Shown here one piece after another: positions 1-7,439 of a stretch of 34,985 nt of DNA (position 1 is its first letter; every line of letters starts with the position of its first letter). The DNA is taken from positions 1-34,985 of the forward strand of contig JAEFAB010000044.1 of the NCBI GenBank assembly GCA_016292095.1, read 5' to 3'. Position numbers and translations under genes: made by a program. The notes beneath the pieces were generated by a model. The model made no database searches. It was given only the letters and a program-made list of their open reading frames with translations, and was not told where the DNA came from. The DNA comes from Eubacterium sp. (GTDB lineage: Bacteria; Bacillota; Clostridia; Lachnospirales; Lachnospiraceae).

Positions 1-104
1 ATTACGGCAAGTTTTTTCGTTTGCTGTCCTGAAACAGATAAACTTGAACCAACCATAGCCAAAGACATGGAAAGTGCAAGAATTTTGGTTGTGATTTTTT
101 TCAT
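1..104 (-). CDS. N-terminus of a secreted protein (partial)
   Basis: Only the first 34 codons are inside the window; the gene runs off the low-coordinate edge. The translation starts MKKITTKILALSMSLAMVG and continues SSLSVSGQQTKK, a typical Sec signal peptide with a Lys-rich n-region, a hydrophobic core and a small-residue stretch. The start is supported by AGAAAGGAAC just upstream and by a promoter about 60 bp further up. The mature part is not visible, so no function can be given beyond export. Confidence 0.7.
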   Translation of the reverse strand, partial: MKKITTKILALSMSLAMVGSSLSVSGQQTKKLAV

Positions 105-163
105 AGTTTTGTTCCTTTCTCATTTAAGTTTTTCGTTGGAATACACTTATCCTATAACTTCAG

Positions 164-192
164 ATTTTATCATTTCTTCTTTAAATAATCAA
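164..192 (-). promoter_or_regulatory. sigma-A type promoter for the partial secreted-protein gene
   Basis: Read on the minus strand this is TTGATT, 17 bp, TAAAAT, with an extended TG one base before the -10 box. It sits about 60 bp upstream of the ATG at 104 and downstream of the stop codon of the SpoIID-like gene, so the partial gene probably has its own transcript. Confidence 0.55.
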
Positions 193-211
193 ACACTTGT
201 CTGGTAGTATT

Positions 212-1453
212 TTAATTTCGGTCGACCCCTTCGCCAATTCTGGTGATTCCCACATAAATCTGAGAAATTTTGTACCAGGTAGCAAAGTCTGTTACGCCGG
301 AAACCGGAAGGTTAAAAATCTTTTGAAACGCCGATACTGCTTCCTTGGTTTTTTCTCCATAAATTCCGTCCGCAGCAATCCGCGGAATTGCAGTATAAAC
401 CTTTGCAATCGTATCCAGTTGTTCCTGAAGTTGCATTACCTTCTGCCCTCTGCTACCAACTGTCAAATCATATCCCGGCCAGGAAGCAGGTACTCCGGAA
501 ATCTGTTCTGCAGAATTAATATAGATTTCCCTTCCATAGTAGTTGCGCAAAATCTGGATTGCACTTTTGCCCTGTTCTCCCAGATTAAAGGAACCCCATT
601 GGCTGAGCCAGTTTGGGCAAGTCACTTTCTTGCCATCACAGTACTGTGTCAGCAACGGTTGTTTCACATCCGGCTTCGACAGATATTGATTAAAAATATC
701 ATCCACAATTCGGCTGATCGACTCATACACATTTCTGCCGTTAATCCACTTCTGGTCATAAGCCGTGGAGGAGGTAATGGTGAAATCGTAACCTTTATTG
801 CGATACCATTCGGTGTATACCCGGTTCAAAGTAAATGACATAATTGCAAGAATGTTTGCCTTCAAAGTCTCTTCCGGCCAGGTGGCATAAATTTCCGAGG
901 AAGCCACATTTTTAATATAGTCCCGATACAACACATAATAATCTTTTGCATTGCTTTGCGGCGTTCCGTCATGAACCACAACATATTCCGGAATCACGAC
1001 TCTGCTTAAAACAATATCACCCGATTCATTGATGTCTTTTATTTCCTCCTCCGGAATCTTCTCCGGATAATCCGCATAAAGGGTGTGGGGCGCTATTGTA
1101 ATAGTACTATCACTGCTTTGTGATATCCGAACATTCTGAAGCGCCAGCTCGCCGGGAAGAATTTCCACATTTAGAATATTTTCAACCCGAATACCGCCCA
1201 CTTCAATTCTCAGATTATAATTTGCATAAGGCATCATGTCGCTGTTTTCATCCAGACTGTATTCCATTGGCGGAGCAAACAAAGAAACATCCTGAGTCTG
1301 ACCGGAACTATCCGTCTGTACCCGCTCCACCACTTGATTCTCCGTATCCAAAATTGTAACCTTTGCATCATTCACCGGAGCATTGTTTTCATCAACCACA
1401 TTCACCTGCAGCTGTCCAACCGCACCGGTGTTATCCAAAACTCGAACTAACAT
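212..1453 (-). CDS. SpoIID-like protein with C-terminal peptidoglycan-binding domain
   Basis: A 413-residue protein with three parts. The N-terminus (about 1-110) resembles a carboxypeptidase-regulatory beta-sandwich: GQLQVNVVDENNAPV, then a conserved stretch with APPMEYSL and YNLRI. The middle (about 170-320) has SpoIID/LytB-like features: YIKNVASSEIYATWPEETLKA followed by a conserved Trp-, Gly- and Tyr-rich region. The C-terminus (about 330-405) is a PG_binding_1 type repeat (LTVGSRGQKVMQLQEQL, IYGEKTKEAVSAFQ). Similar proteins in Clostridia are annotated as spore-cortex or peptidoglycan-binding proteins; a role in cell-wall or spore-cortex remodelling is inferred. No signal peptide is evident. 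The start is uncertain: the ATG at 1453 has no visible Shine-Dalgarno and directly follows the U-tract of the folA terminator, while an in-frame TTG at 1501 lies before the hairpin. Confidence 0.75.
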   Translation of the reverse strand: MLVRVLDNTGAVGQLQVNVVDENNAPVNDAKVTILDTENQVVERVQTDSSGQTQDVSLFAPPMEYSLDENSDMMPYANYNLRIEVGGIRVENILNVEILPGELALQNVRISQSSDSTITIAPHTLYADYPEKIPEEEIKDINESGDIVLSRVVIPEYVVVHDGTPQSNAKDYYVLYRDYIKNVASSEIYATWPEETLKANILAIMSFTLNRVYTEWYRNKGYDFTITSSTAYDQKWINGRNVYESISRIVDDIFNQYLSKPDVKQPLLTQYCDGKKVTCPNWLSQWGSFNLGEQGKSAIQILRNYYGREIYINSAEQISGVPASWPGYDLTVGSRGQKVMQLQEQLDTIAKVYTAIPRIAADGIYGEKTKEAVSAFQKIFNLPVSGVTDFATWYKISQIYVGITRIGEGVDRN

Positions 1454-1498
1454 AAAAAAGCATATACCATACAGATTTTCTCTGTACAATATATGCTT
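1454..1498 (-). terminator. Rho-independent terminator after folA
   Basis: On the minus strand two 18-nt arms (1481-1498 and 1458-1475) can pair along their whole length, with three G-U wobbles, around a GAAAA loop. A run of six T residues follows at 1454-1459. It lies 19 bp after the folA stop codon and ends directly against the ATG at 1453 of the next gene. Confidence 0.85.
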
Positions 1499-1517
1499 CA
1501 ATCACTCTGATATTCAA

Positions 1518-2009
1518 TTATTTTCTCTTGTAGGTTCTGTAGAAATATTCAATATCGAAATAAGTGTTTTCTTCACTTTCCTCAACCATTTCCCATTCAT
1601 CCGGTAGTTTGTCCAAATTCGGAATAAATGTATCTGCCGCGTAAGCGTGGTCAATGTATGTAACGTATGCCGTATCACAATATGGTAAAAACTCTTTGTA
1701 AATCGCTCCGCCACCAATGATAAAGACTTTTTCGGAAGGATACTTTTTCAGTTCTTCCAAAGCTTCCTCAATGCTATGAACCACGATAGCACCTTCCACC
1801 TTATAATCTTCTCTGGTAGAAATTACAATATTCACACGATTCGGTAATGGTTTTTTGTTCGGAAAACTCTCTAAAGTTTTTCTCCCCATAACCACAACAT
1901 TCCCGGTAGTTTTTTCCCGGAACTGCTTCATATCTTCCGGGATACGAATTAATAGTTCGTTATTGTATCCGATCGCCCAATTTTGATCTGCTGAAAAAAT
2001 TAAATTCAT
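1518..2009 (-). CDS. folA: Dihydrofolate reductase
   Basis: A 163-residue protein of normal DHFR length. DHFR reduces dihydrofolate to tetrahydrofolate with NADPH in the cytoplasm. Visible family features are the N-terminal MNLIFSADQNWAIGYNNELL (conserved Ala-Ile-Gly loop), the substrate-site IPEDMKQFREKT, the NADPH-binding VVMGRKTLESFP, and IIGGGAIYKEFL. The start follows AAAGGAG. It lies 11 bp after thyA and is presumably co-transcribed; thymidylate synthase makes dihydrofolate and this enzyme recycles it. A strong terminator closes the pair. Confidence 0.96.
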   Translation of the reverse strand: MNLIFSADQNWAIGYNNELLIRIPEDMKQFREKTTGNVVVMGRKTLESFPNKKPLPNRVNIVISTREDYKVEGAIVVHSIEEALEELKKYPSEKVFIIGGGAIYKEFLPYCDTAYVTYIDHAYAADTFIPNLDKLPDEWEMVEESEENTYFDIEYFYRTYKRK

Positions 2010-2020
2010 TGTTTTCTCCT

Positions 2021-2869
2021 TTATACTGCAATAGGAATATTTTTAATCTGAGGACCATACTCGTAGTCAATTAACTTCAAATCATCCGGTGTGAAATCAT
2101 AGAAATCCTTGATTTCGGGATTCACCCAAAGCTTCGGTGCCGGCAACGGTTCTCTGCTAATCAGTTCTTCGATCAATGGCACATGTCTATCATAAATGTG
2201 AGCATCCGCAATCACATGAACGAACTCTCCCACTTCCATATCACAAACCTGAGCAAACATATGAATCAGCGCTGCATATTGGCAAACATTCCAGTTATTA
2301 GCTGCCAAAACATCCTGAGAACGCTGGTTTAAGATTCCGTTTAATACCAGCTTTCCCGTTTCCTTATTTTTTGTTACATTGAATGTCATACTGTAAGCAC
2401 ATGGATAAAGATTCATTTCACTTAAATCCTGATGTACATAAATGTTAGTCATGATTCTTCTGCTATATGGATTGTTCTTTAAATCGTAAAGGACTCTGTC
2501 CACCTGATCCATATCACCCTCTTTATAGTGATGTTTTACACTCATCTGATATCCGTAAGCCTTTCCGATGGTTCCATCTTCGTCCGCCCAGCTATCCCAG
2601 ATGTGAGATGACAAGTCATTGATGTTATTAGACTTCTTCTGCCAAATCCAAAGCACTTCATCCACACAACTCTTAAAACCGGTACGTCTTAAGGTTAACG
2701 CCGGAAATTCCTTTTTTAAATCATAACGATTTACTACACCGAATTTTTTAATGGTATAAGCAAGGCTCCCATCCTCCCATTTCGGACGCACCTTTTCTCC
2801 TTTGGTATCTGTTCCATTGTCGAGAATATCTCTACACATATCTATAAACACTTTATCTGCGTAACTCAT
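2021..2869 (-). CDS. thyA: Thymidylate synthase
   Basis: A 282-residue folate-dependent thymidylate synthase that makes dTMP from dUMP using methylene-tetrahydrofolate. Recognisable features are the TLRRTGFKSCVDEVLW region, the nucleophilic Cys in LYPCAYSMTF, the dUMP-binding NQRSQDVLAANNWNVCQYA, and HIYDRHV near the C-terminus. The sequence is of the longer, divergent type seen in Clostridia; PCHAFFQF-like residues of the E. coli enzyme are replaced by PCAYSMTF. The ATG at 2869 is chosen because GGAGG lies six bases upstream; an in-frame TTG at 2881 overlaps that site. It is the first gene of a thyA-folA pair. Confidence 0.95.
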   Translation of the reverse strand: MSYADKVFIDMCRDILDNGTDTKGEKVRPKWEDGSLAYTIKKFGVVNRYDLKKEFPALTLRRTGFKSCVDEVLWIWQKKSNNINDLSSHIWDSWADEDGTIGKAYGYQMSVKHHYKEGDMDQVDRVLYDLKNNPYSRRIMTNIYVHQDLSEMNLYPCAYSMTFNVTKNKETGKLVLNGILNQRSQDVLAANNWNVCQYAALIHMFAQVCDMEVGEFVHVIADAHIYDRHVPLIEELISREPLPAPKLWVNPEIKDFYDFTPDDLKLIDYEYGPQIKNIPIAV

Positions 2870-3070
2870 AGTTTCCTCCAAATACTTCTCTGTACACGTT
2901 TATATGACGCACGACTACTAGTATAACATTTTTTCAAGAAATAAGAAACACCGAAGAAAGAAATGCTTCCTTTCATCGCCTTCTCTTTCTTAAAATAATC
3001 CCAATGAAATGATAACTTCAAACAAAAAAGTTGCTTTGGGGGCATAGCAATAAACCTTTTATAAAAATAC

Positions 3071-3111
3071 AAAAAAGGAATCGGTCTTGTTCAATCGGAC
3101 CGACTCCTTTT
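3071..3111 (-). terminator. Rho-independent terminator after the Cys-rich secreted protein gene
   Basis: Arms at 3098-3111 and 3073-3086 form an AAAAGGAGTCGGTC / GACCGATTCCTTTT stem with one G-U pair and an 11-nt loop. T residues follow on the minus strand. It sits 16 bp beyond the stop codon at 3127. The remaining bases up to thyA (2870-3070) hold no gene I can support; they presumably contain the thyA promoter. Confidence 0.85.
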
Positions 3112-3126
3112 AAAAAATATCATCTA

Positions 3127-4242
3127 TTATCGAACTTTTACTTTCAACTTCTTGGTTTTTCCTCGTGTTCCTGTTTTAGAAATTGGAGTAACCTTAACCG
3201 TTACAGTCTGTGATTTCTTATAAAGACAGAAATGGAATTTAAATTTGTTTTTGGAAACAAGTTGTACTGTCTTTCCTCCTGAAACAACACTATTTACAAA
3301 AGGTGAATACTCAATTTCATACTTGGATACATTCTTTGGTTTATTACATTTAAATGTATAATCAGCCACATAGAATGTCGTTGTATGAGCAGGTATCCAC
3401 TCTTTTCCACTCCAATGACCATTCCATTTGACTGTTTTCTTCTTTAAGGAAGATTTCTTTGTAACCTTGACACTACTTACCTTACCAGGAATAACTCTCT
3501 TAAATCCACACTTTGTACATTTATTGTTTTTAAATGTATGCTGTTGTGCTACAGATTTTGTTGCACCACATTCACACTTATATACTGTATTATGATGGTA
3601 ACCTTTTGTATCAAAAGCTTTTAATTGATTATATTTTACAATCTTGCTGAATTTGCAGTTTACTGCTTTAGATTCTCCACACTTGGTACATTTAACATAA
3701 TGACTTCCGTTCGAACCTTTTGATTCAACTTTAAAAGAATGTTTTTCTTTCGTTTGAACAATGTGCCCGCACTCTTTACACTTATAATTTATAAAATGTG
3801 ATGTACTTGCTGTAGCACCATCTTTTTCATAACCATTTAGTTCTGTACTTTTGTGCTCACACTTTGCATTACATACAGTACAGATTCCTGTAGAACTATT
3901 CCAGCTATGCTTATGTGCAGATACCACAACTGTGCATTTAGATGACGTTGCATTAAACTGAAACTTTGCGAGATAACTATTGTTCGGTCCTGTAATTTTG
4001 GGTTTTATAGAAGAATCTTCCTTGATCGAAACTTCTGCCGCACTAGAAGTGTAAACATCCAAAAAAATCATGTTTCCTGATGTAACAGAAAATTCATATT
4101 CACCAACCCCCAAGCCTTTAAGCTCATATGGCTGGTATGAATTTCCTTTACCTTCAGGAGTTACTATAGTTGCTGAAAATACATTTGTCGAAAATACCAT
4201 AACAAATGCAATCACTAACACTAACGCTTTTCTTAATTTCAT
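3127..4242 (-). CDS. Secreted Cys-rich protein with CxxC repeats and C-terminal Fn3-like domain
   Basis: A 371-residue protein beginning MKLRKALVLVIAFVMVFSTN, a clear signal peptide ending near VFSA. The ATG at 4242 is supported by AAAGGAGAGG eight bases upstream. The middle (about 110-255) holds a series of short Cys motifs: CTVC, CKEC, CTKC, CEC and CTKC, usually spaced by His-containing linkers, which look like small metal-binding ribbons. The C-terminal 110 residues resemble a fibronectin type III fold (KVSSVKVTKKSS, YEIEYS, VKVTPISKTG). No LPXTG motif or C-terminal membrane anchor is present, so it is probably released or bound non-covalently. The function is unknown. It is transcribed alone, between its own promoter and terminator. 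Confidence 0.7.
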   Translation of the reverse strand: MKLRKALVLVIAFVMVFSTNVFSATIVTPEGKGNSYQPYELKGLGVGEYEFSVTSGNMIFLDVYTSSAAEVSIKEDSSIKPKITGPNNSYLAKFQFNATSSKCTVVVSAHKHSWNSSTGICTVCNAKCEHKSTELNGYEKDGATASTSHFINYKCKECGHIVQTKEKHSFKVESKGSNGSHYVKCTKCGESKAVNCKFSKIVKYNQLKAFDTKGYHHNTVYKCECGATKSVAQQHTFKNNKCTKCGFKRVIPGKVSSVKVTKKSSLKKKTVKWNGHWSGKEWIPAHTTTFYVADYTFKCNKPKNVSKYEIEYSPFVNSVVSGGKTVQLVSKNKFKFHFCLYKKSQTVTVKVTPISKTGTRGKTKKLKVKVR

Positions 4243-4299
4243 ATATAACCTCTCCTTTGCTAAAACTTTTTTTGAAAATTTCTTTTCATACACACGTTT

Positions 4300-4328
4300 A
4301 TGGTATCATTTATCCTTCTTTATTACAA
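4300..4328 (-). promoter_or_regulatory. Candidate promoter for the Cys-rich secreted protein
   Basis: Read on the minus strand: TTGTAA, 17 bp, TACCAT, with an extended TG upstream of the -10. It is about 58 bp before the ATG at 4242 and just after the phosphatase stop codon. Confidence 0.45.
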
Positions 4329-4335
4329 TTATTTT

Positions 4336-4830
4336 TTACGCTTTTACTATTTTATCCAAATTTCCATCAAGCGTCGCGTGAGAAACAAGTACTTCCAATA
4401 AACATTCACATCCTGCCACAATATCCTCATAAGTCTGGTCAAAGTTTCCTGTATACCACGGGTCTGCAATATCCCTTTGAAGGTTTGCAAATTCAAGAAG
4501 CTTATATACCTTGTTCTCCGAGTCGTCTCCCACAATCCGATTGATGTTTCGGATATTAGCACTATCCATTCCAATGAGGTAATCATATTTTTCATAATCC
4601 CTTTTCGTTAACTGAATTGCTTTATGATTGCCACAAGGAATTCCGACTTCCGCCAATTTTCTCCTTGTTCCATAATGCACGCCATTTCCAATTTCCTCTG
4701 TGCTGGTGGCTGCAGAATCAATGTAGAAGGAATCGGCTATGCCACGTTCCTCTACCATATTTTGTAAAACATATTGTGCCATCGGCGAACGACAAATATT
4801 GCCGTGGCAGATGAATAGTACTTTTATCAT
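4336..4830 (-). CDS. Low-molecular-weight protein tyrosine phosphatase
   Basis: A 164-residue protein that fits the LMW-PTP/arsenate reductase fold. The catalytic P-loop is at the N-terminus: VLFICHGNICRSPMAQ, i.e. C-x5-R-S with Cys8 and Arg14. The general acid Asp lies in ADPWYTG near residue 115. Members dephosphorylate phosphotyrosine on proteins; in Firmicutes they are also linked to stress and capsule control, but no tyrosine kinase gene is nearby, so the substrate is unknown. The start at 4830 is chosen from GGGAGAG upstream. The long upstream intergenic region holds the 63-bp repeat array. Confidence 0.9.
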   Translation of the reverse strand: MIKVLFICHGNICRSPMAQYVLQNMVEERGIADSFYIDSAATSTEEIGNGVHYGTRRKLAEVGIPCGNHKAIQLTKRDYEKYDYLIGMDSANIRNINRIVGDDSENKVYKLLEFANLQRDIADPWYTGNFDQTYEDIVAGCECLLEVLVSHATLDGNLDKIVKA

Positions 4831-4877
4831 TTTTCTCTCCCTTAATATCAAGTTTCATTTTGATTTTTCACATCACC

Positions 4878-5228
4878 TGCATAGATTTGTTAAATTTTGG
4901 TATTTTCTATGCATGTTCTATTTTGGTTTTCATACTTGCATGCATAAACCAGTGCGTTTTTTTACTTTTCTATGCACGTTTTCTCTTGACATTCTAACTT
5001 GCCTGCATAGATTTGTAGGATTCTGGTATATTCTATGCATGTTATTTTTTGATTTTCTAACTTGCCTGCATAAACTAGCTCAATTCCGGCTTTTTCTATG
5101 CATTTTTTTTCTTAGCCTTCTATCTTGCCTGCATAGACTAGCATAATTTCGGCTTTTTCTATGCATATCCGCCCCTAATCGTTCAGTTCGACTGCATATA
5201 TCTGCGCAGTTTGGGTACTTTCTATGCA
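4878..5228. repeat. Six tandem 63-bp units, each with an inverted repeat (TGCATAGA ... TCTATGCA)
   Basis: The 424-bp gap between the HAD and phosphatase genes is filled by six units of identical length. Left arms (TGCATAGA or close variants) start at 4878, 4941, 5004, 5067, 5130 and 5193; right arms (TCTATGCA, identical in all six) start at 4906, 4969, 5032, 5095, 5158 and 5221. Every step is exactly 63 bp, although the bases between arms differ between units. Each unit is thus a 36-bp hairpin-capable element plus a 27-bp linker; units 4 and 5 have an extra AGC/GCT inner pairing. Read as codons, 63 bp is 21 codons: the minus frame gives repeated MHRK...LCRQ peptides with stops in some units, and a plus frame stays open through most of the array. 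No unit 0 or 7 is seen at the expected positions. Function unknown. Confidence 0.95.
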
Positions 5229-5254
5229 TCCCTTATAATCTAGAAAGTTTTTCA

Positions 5255-5876
5255 CTATAAATATTTCAAAATTACTTCTAGTCTATCAACGATAACTTCC
5301 GGCTTATATTTAATCAACTCCGGATCTCCATGCGAAAAGCTACCTTGTCTCACCCATATAGTTTTCATTCCAAGCATTGCCGCCGGTTCTATATCATTAT
5401 CAAGTCTGTCCCCAATCATATAGGACTCTTCCGGCATACAGACAGCTTCAGCAAGCGCCAATTTAAAAATCTGTAAGTCCGGTTTACTAACGCCCGCTTC
5501 AGCCGAAGAAATAATTACGTCAAAGTAATCTCTTATTCCGAAATCTGTTAATCTCTGTTCTGTTCTTAATTTCTGATTTGCAATAATTCCCAAATGATAT
5601 TTCTTTTTCAAAATATCCAAAACTTTTGGAGTATCCACATACAATTTTTCTAAGTGACTCGGCCATTTGAGTGTCTCTAACCCGAACTCCTTTGCTGCAT
5701 CTTTATAAGGCAGACGATTCTGCATTGAAAGTTCTATCATTCTCTTTTCCAAAACATCTCTTGTAGGAGCGTTTGGTTGTTTCAATAATTCCTGCGTTCT
5801 ATATTCCGCACAATCACTTTCATCAATTAATGTGGAACCCAAGTCGAAAAAATAGCCATTTAATTTCTTGATTCAT
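5255..5876 (-). CDS. HAD-family hydrolase, apparent frameshift near the start
   Basis: The protein resembles HAD hydrolases of the phosphoglycolate-phosphatase/YjjG group. Motif I is FFDLGSTLIDE (nucleophile Asp), motif II is within LGIIANQK, motif III is the Lys of GVSKPD, and motif IV is MIGDRLDND. The frame encoding motif I has no good start: its only nearby start-like codon, TTG at 5842, lies after the nucleophile. The ATG at 5876, with GGGAG upstream, encodes MNQEIKWLFF and then leaves the frame at a run of six T (plus-strand A6 at 5847-5852). With five T the reading would be MNQEIKWLFFDLGSTLIDE, a normal start giving 206 residues. The gene is therefore either frameshifted, wrongly read in the homopolymer, or rescued by slippage. 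Substrate unknown. Confidence 0.75.
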
Positions 5877-5893
5877 TTGTTTCAATCTCCCAA

Positions 5894-6349
5894 TCATTTA
5901 GCCTTCCAAATTCTTTCAATAATTACTCTATCTCTCTCCCATAAGTCAGCCGGCAATTCGCCCACGCCATAAAACTTCAGACCATCCACTTCACCCTCTT
6001 GACTTTTCAATGTACCCTCGTATGAATCGCAATAAAAATTGATATCCACAGCGTACACTTCATCACCATTTGGATAAATAAAATGACATTGCTCTCCAGC
6101 TTCCACATTAATAAAGTGTAATTCTTTTGCAGTCAAGCCTGTTTCTTCAAACAATTCACGCTTAGCAGCTTCTTCCGGTGTTTCCCCCAGTTCCATGCTT
6201 CCCCCGGGTACACAGTACGTCCCGTCATCTGTTCTTTTTTCAAGAAGTACTCTTCCTTGATCATCAAAAAGAAACACGCCTGCGGCAACCATCTGCAAAG
6301 GTCTGTGACCAACACCTTCTATTTTCCTTAAATCTAATATATATCCCAT
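5894..6349 (-). CDS. Nudix hydrolase (first of three)
   Basis: A 151-residue Nudix protein. The Nudix box is complete: GGSMELGETPEEAAKREL followed by FEETGL, matching G-x5-E-x7-REU-x-EE-x-GU, which binds Mg2+ and cleaves nucleoside-diphosphate-linked substrates. The N-terminus MGYILDLRKIEGVGHRPLQM matches a common Nudix subgroup with an (Arg-Pro)-type lead-in before the beta-sheet. I chose the ATG at 6349, which lies 4 bp past the stop of the kinase gene upstream, suggesting coupled translation; longer in-frame starts at 6367 and 6418 would overlap that gene. The substrate cannot be read from the sequence. Confidence 0.85.
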   Translation of the reverse strand: MGYILDLRKIEGVGHRPLQMVAAGVFLFDDQGRVLLEKRTDDGTYCVPGGSMELGETPEEAAKRELFEETGLTAKELHFINVEAGEQCHFIYPNGDEVYAVDINFYCDSYEGTLKSQEGEVDGLKFYGVGELPADLWERDRVIIERIWKAK

Positions 6350-6353
6350 TTTC

Positions 6354-6941
6354 TTACCACAATCCATTTGCGAAAACCCATGAATAAAACATCTCTTTCG
6401 CCGGCTTCTTATATTCATAATCTAATTTAGCTTCTTTTGTTTCAATAATCTCAATTGCTAATTGCAACACCTCATCAATTGTTTTTCCCGCAACATCAAT
6501 TTCATATTCATTTACCAGTGCTTCTCGCTTCAAATTTTTATCATTCATTTTTTCTTGAAGCTCATAATCAATTAATCCATTATTAGGTCGATTTTTCATT
6601 TGCTCCCTGATTTGTTCTAAATTGCTGGAAACAAGCTTGATTCTTATAAAGTTTGTGCCTTTAAACACAATCGGAATATCTGCTGTTCGCAAATCATCGA
6701 TATCTGAAGCAATAATGTTTTTATACCCCAATTTGTGAAAACTTTTTAGCATCGCCACGCGGGTTTCCCAACAAGTCAACTCTTCCAGTTCCCCGGTCAT
6801 TGGCTCTTCTCCATCTCTGGAAAAGAATTCCGGAACCATATATTGCTCAACACATGTCGTATTATAATGTTTCAAAAGGCCATTGCACAATGTGGATTTC
6901 CCAATCCCGCTTGCTCCTGTTATAAAAATATAATCTTTCAT
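6354..6941 (-). CDS. P-loop NTPase, small-kinase-like
   Basis: A 195-residue protein with an N-terminal Walker A motif, ITGASGIGKSTLCNGL. The rest (EQYMVPEFFSRDGEEP, NIIASDIDD, NFIRIKLV, a stretch of IREQMKNRPNNGLID) is consistent with an AAA_33/nucleoside-kinase-like fold whose product or substrate is a small phosphorylated molecule. Its ATG overlaps the TGA of the Nudix gene upstream (ATGA), and its own stop lies 4 bp from the next Nudix start, so these three genes are tightly coupled. No specific substrate can be assigned. Confidence 0.75.
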   Translation of the reverse strand: MKDYIFITGASGIGKSTLCNGLLKHYNTTCVEQYMVPEFFSRDGEEPMTGELEELTCWETRVAMLKSFHKLGYKNIIASDIDDLRTADIPIVFKGTNFIRIKLVSSNLEQIREQMKNRPNNGLIDYELQEKMNDKNLKREALVNEYEIDVAGKTIDEVLQLAIEIIETKEAKLDYEYKKPAKEMFYSWVFANGLW

Positions 6942-7429
6942 TTTCTATACCTCACCCCAACATTTTTCAACGCCGTATATTCCCTCAGATACATTCCTCT
7001 TCTCATTTCATCGGTCTCTGCATACATCTGATGCTTTGAGAATATAGATAAAATGTCATCAACAGGCAACCATCTTGGTTCCATACCGACTTCTTGTTCT
7101 CGTTCCGTCAATTGAACTTCCGTTTCTCCAAACTCTTCGCCCCAATAGTAACGGTTCACCCATTTCCAATCTTCATAGTACTCATCTATCTCCAACACGC
7201 ATTCTGACGGCTTAATCACGATTCCTGTTTCCTCAGCCACCTCACGAATCACACAATCCGCTTCAGCTTCATTCACTTCCAAACCTCCACCCGGTAGCAT
7301 CCACTGATTTGTCTTTGTTTCATACGAAAGAAGCATTTTATTATCCTTGATTATAATCGCTCTGCAAGCGGTTCTGGTTTTATCCCATTTTCCAAAATAA
7401 TTTTTGCCAACAATATCTATAATTTTCAT
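6938..7429 (-). CDS. Nudix hydrolase (second of three)
   Basis: A 163-residue Nudix protein with a complete box, GGGLEVNEAEADCVI followed by REVAEETGI. The start ATG at 7429 is preceded by AGGAAG; an in-frame start at 7462 would overlap the HIT gene. The protein begins MKIIDIVGKNYFG, with an Ala-Cys-Arg-Ala-Ile strand ahead of the box. The last codon and stop overlap the kinase start. It belongs to the same small-molecule operon; the specific nucleotide substrate is unknown. Confidence 0.85.
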   Translation of the reverse strand: MKIIDIVGKNYFGKWDKTRTACRAIIIKDNKMLLSYETKTNQWMLPGGGLEVNEAEADCVIREVAEETGIVIKPSECVLEIDEYYEDWKWVNRYYWGEEFGETEVQLTEREQEVGMEPRWLPVDDILSIFSKHQMYAETDEMRRGMYLREYTALKNVGVRYRK

Positions 7430-7439
7430 TTTAAACTTC

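Noticed and set aside
2870-3070. Possible small gene between thyA and the terminator
   Set aside because: The frames have no convincing ribosome binding site and no recognisable domain; it is treated as untranslated upstream sequence.
4739-5146. A 135-codon plus-strand reading frame across the 63-bp repeats
   Set aside because: It is open because the 63-bp period is a multiple of three; the product is Phe/Leu/Cys-rich, has no ribosome binding site and begins inside the phosphatase gene on the other strand.
4878-5228. CRISPR array
   Set aside because: The arms are short and the intervening sequence is partly conserved, so there are no unique spacers, and no cas gene is nearby.
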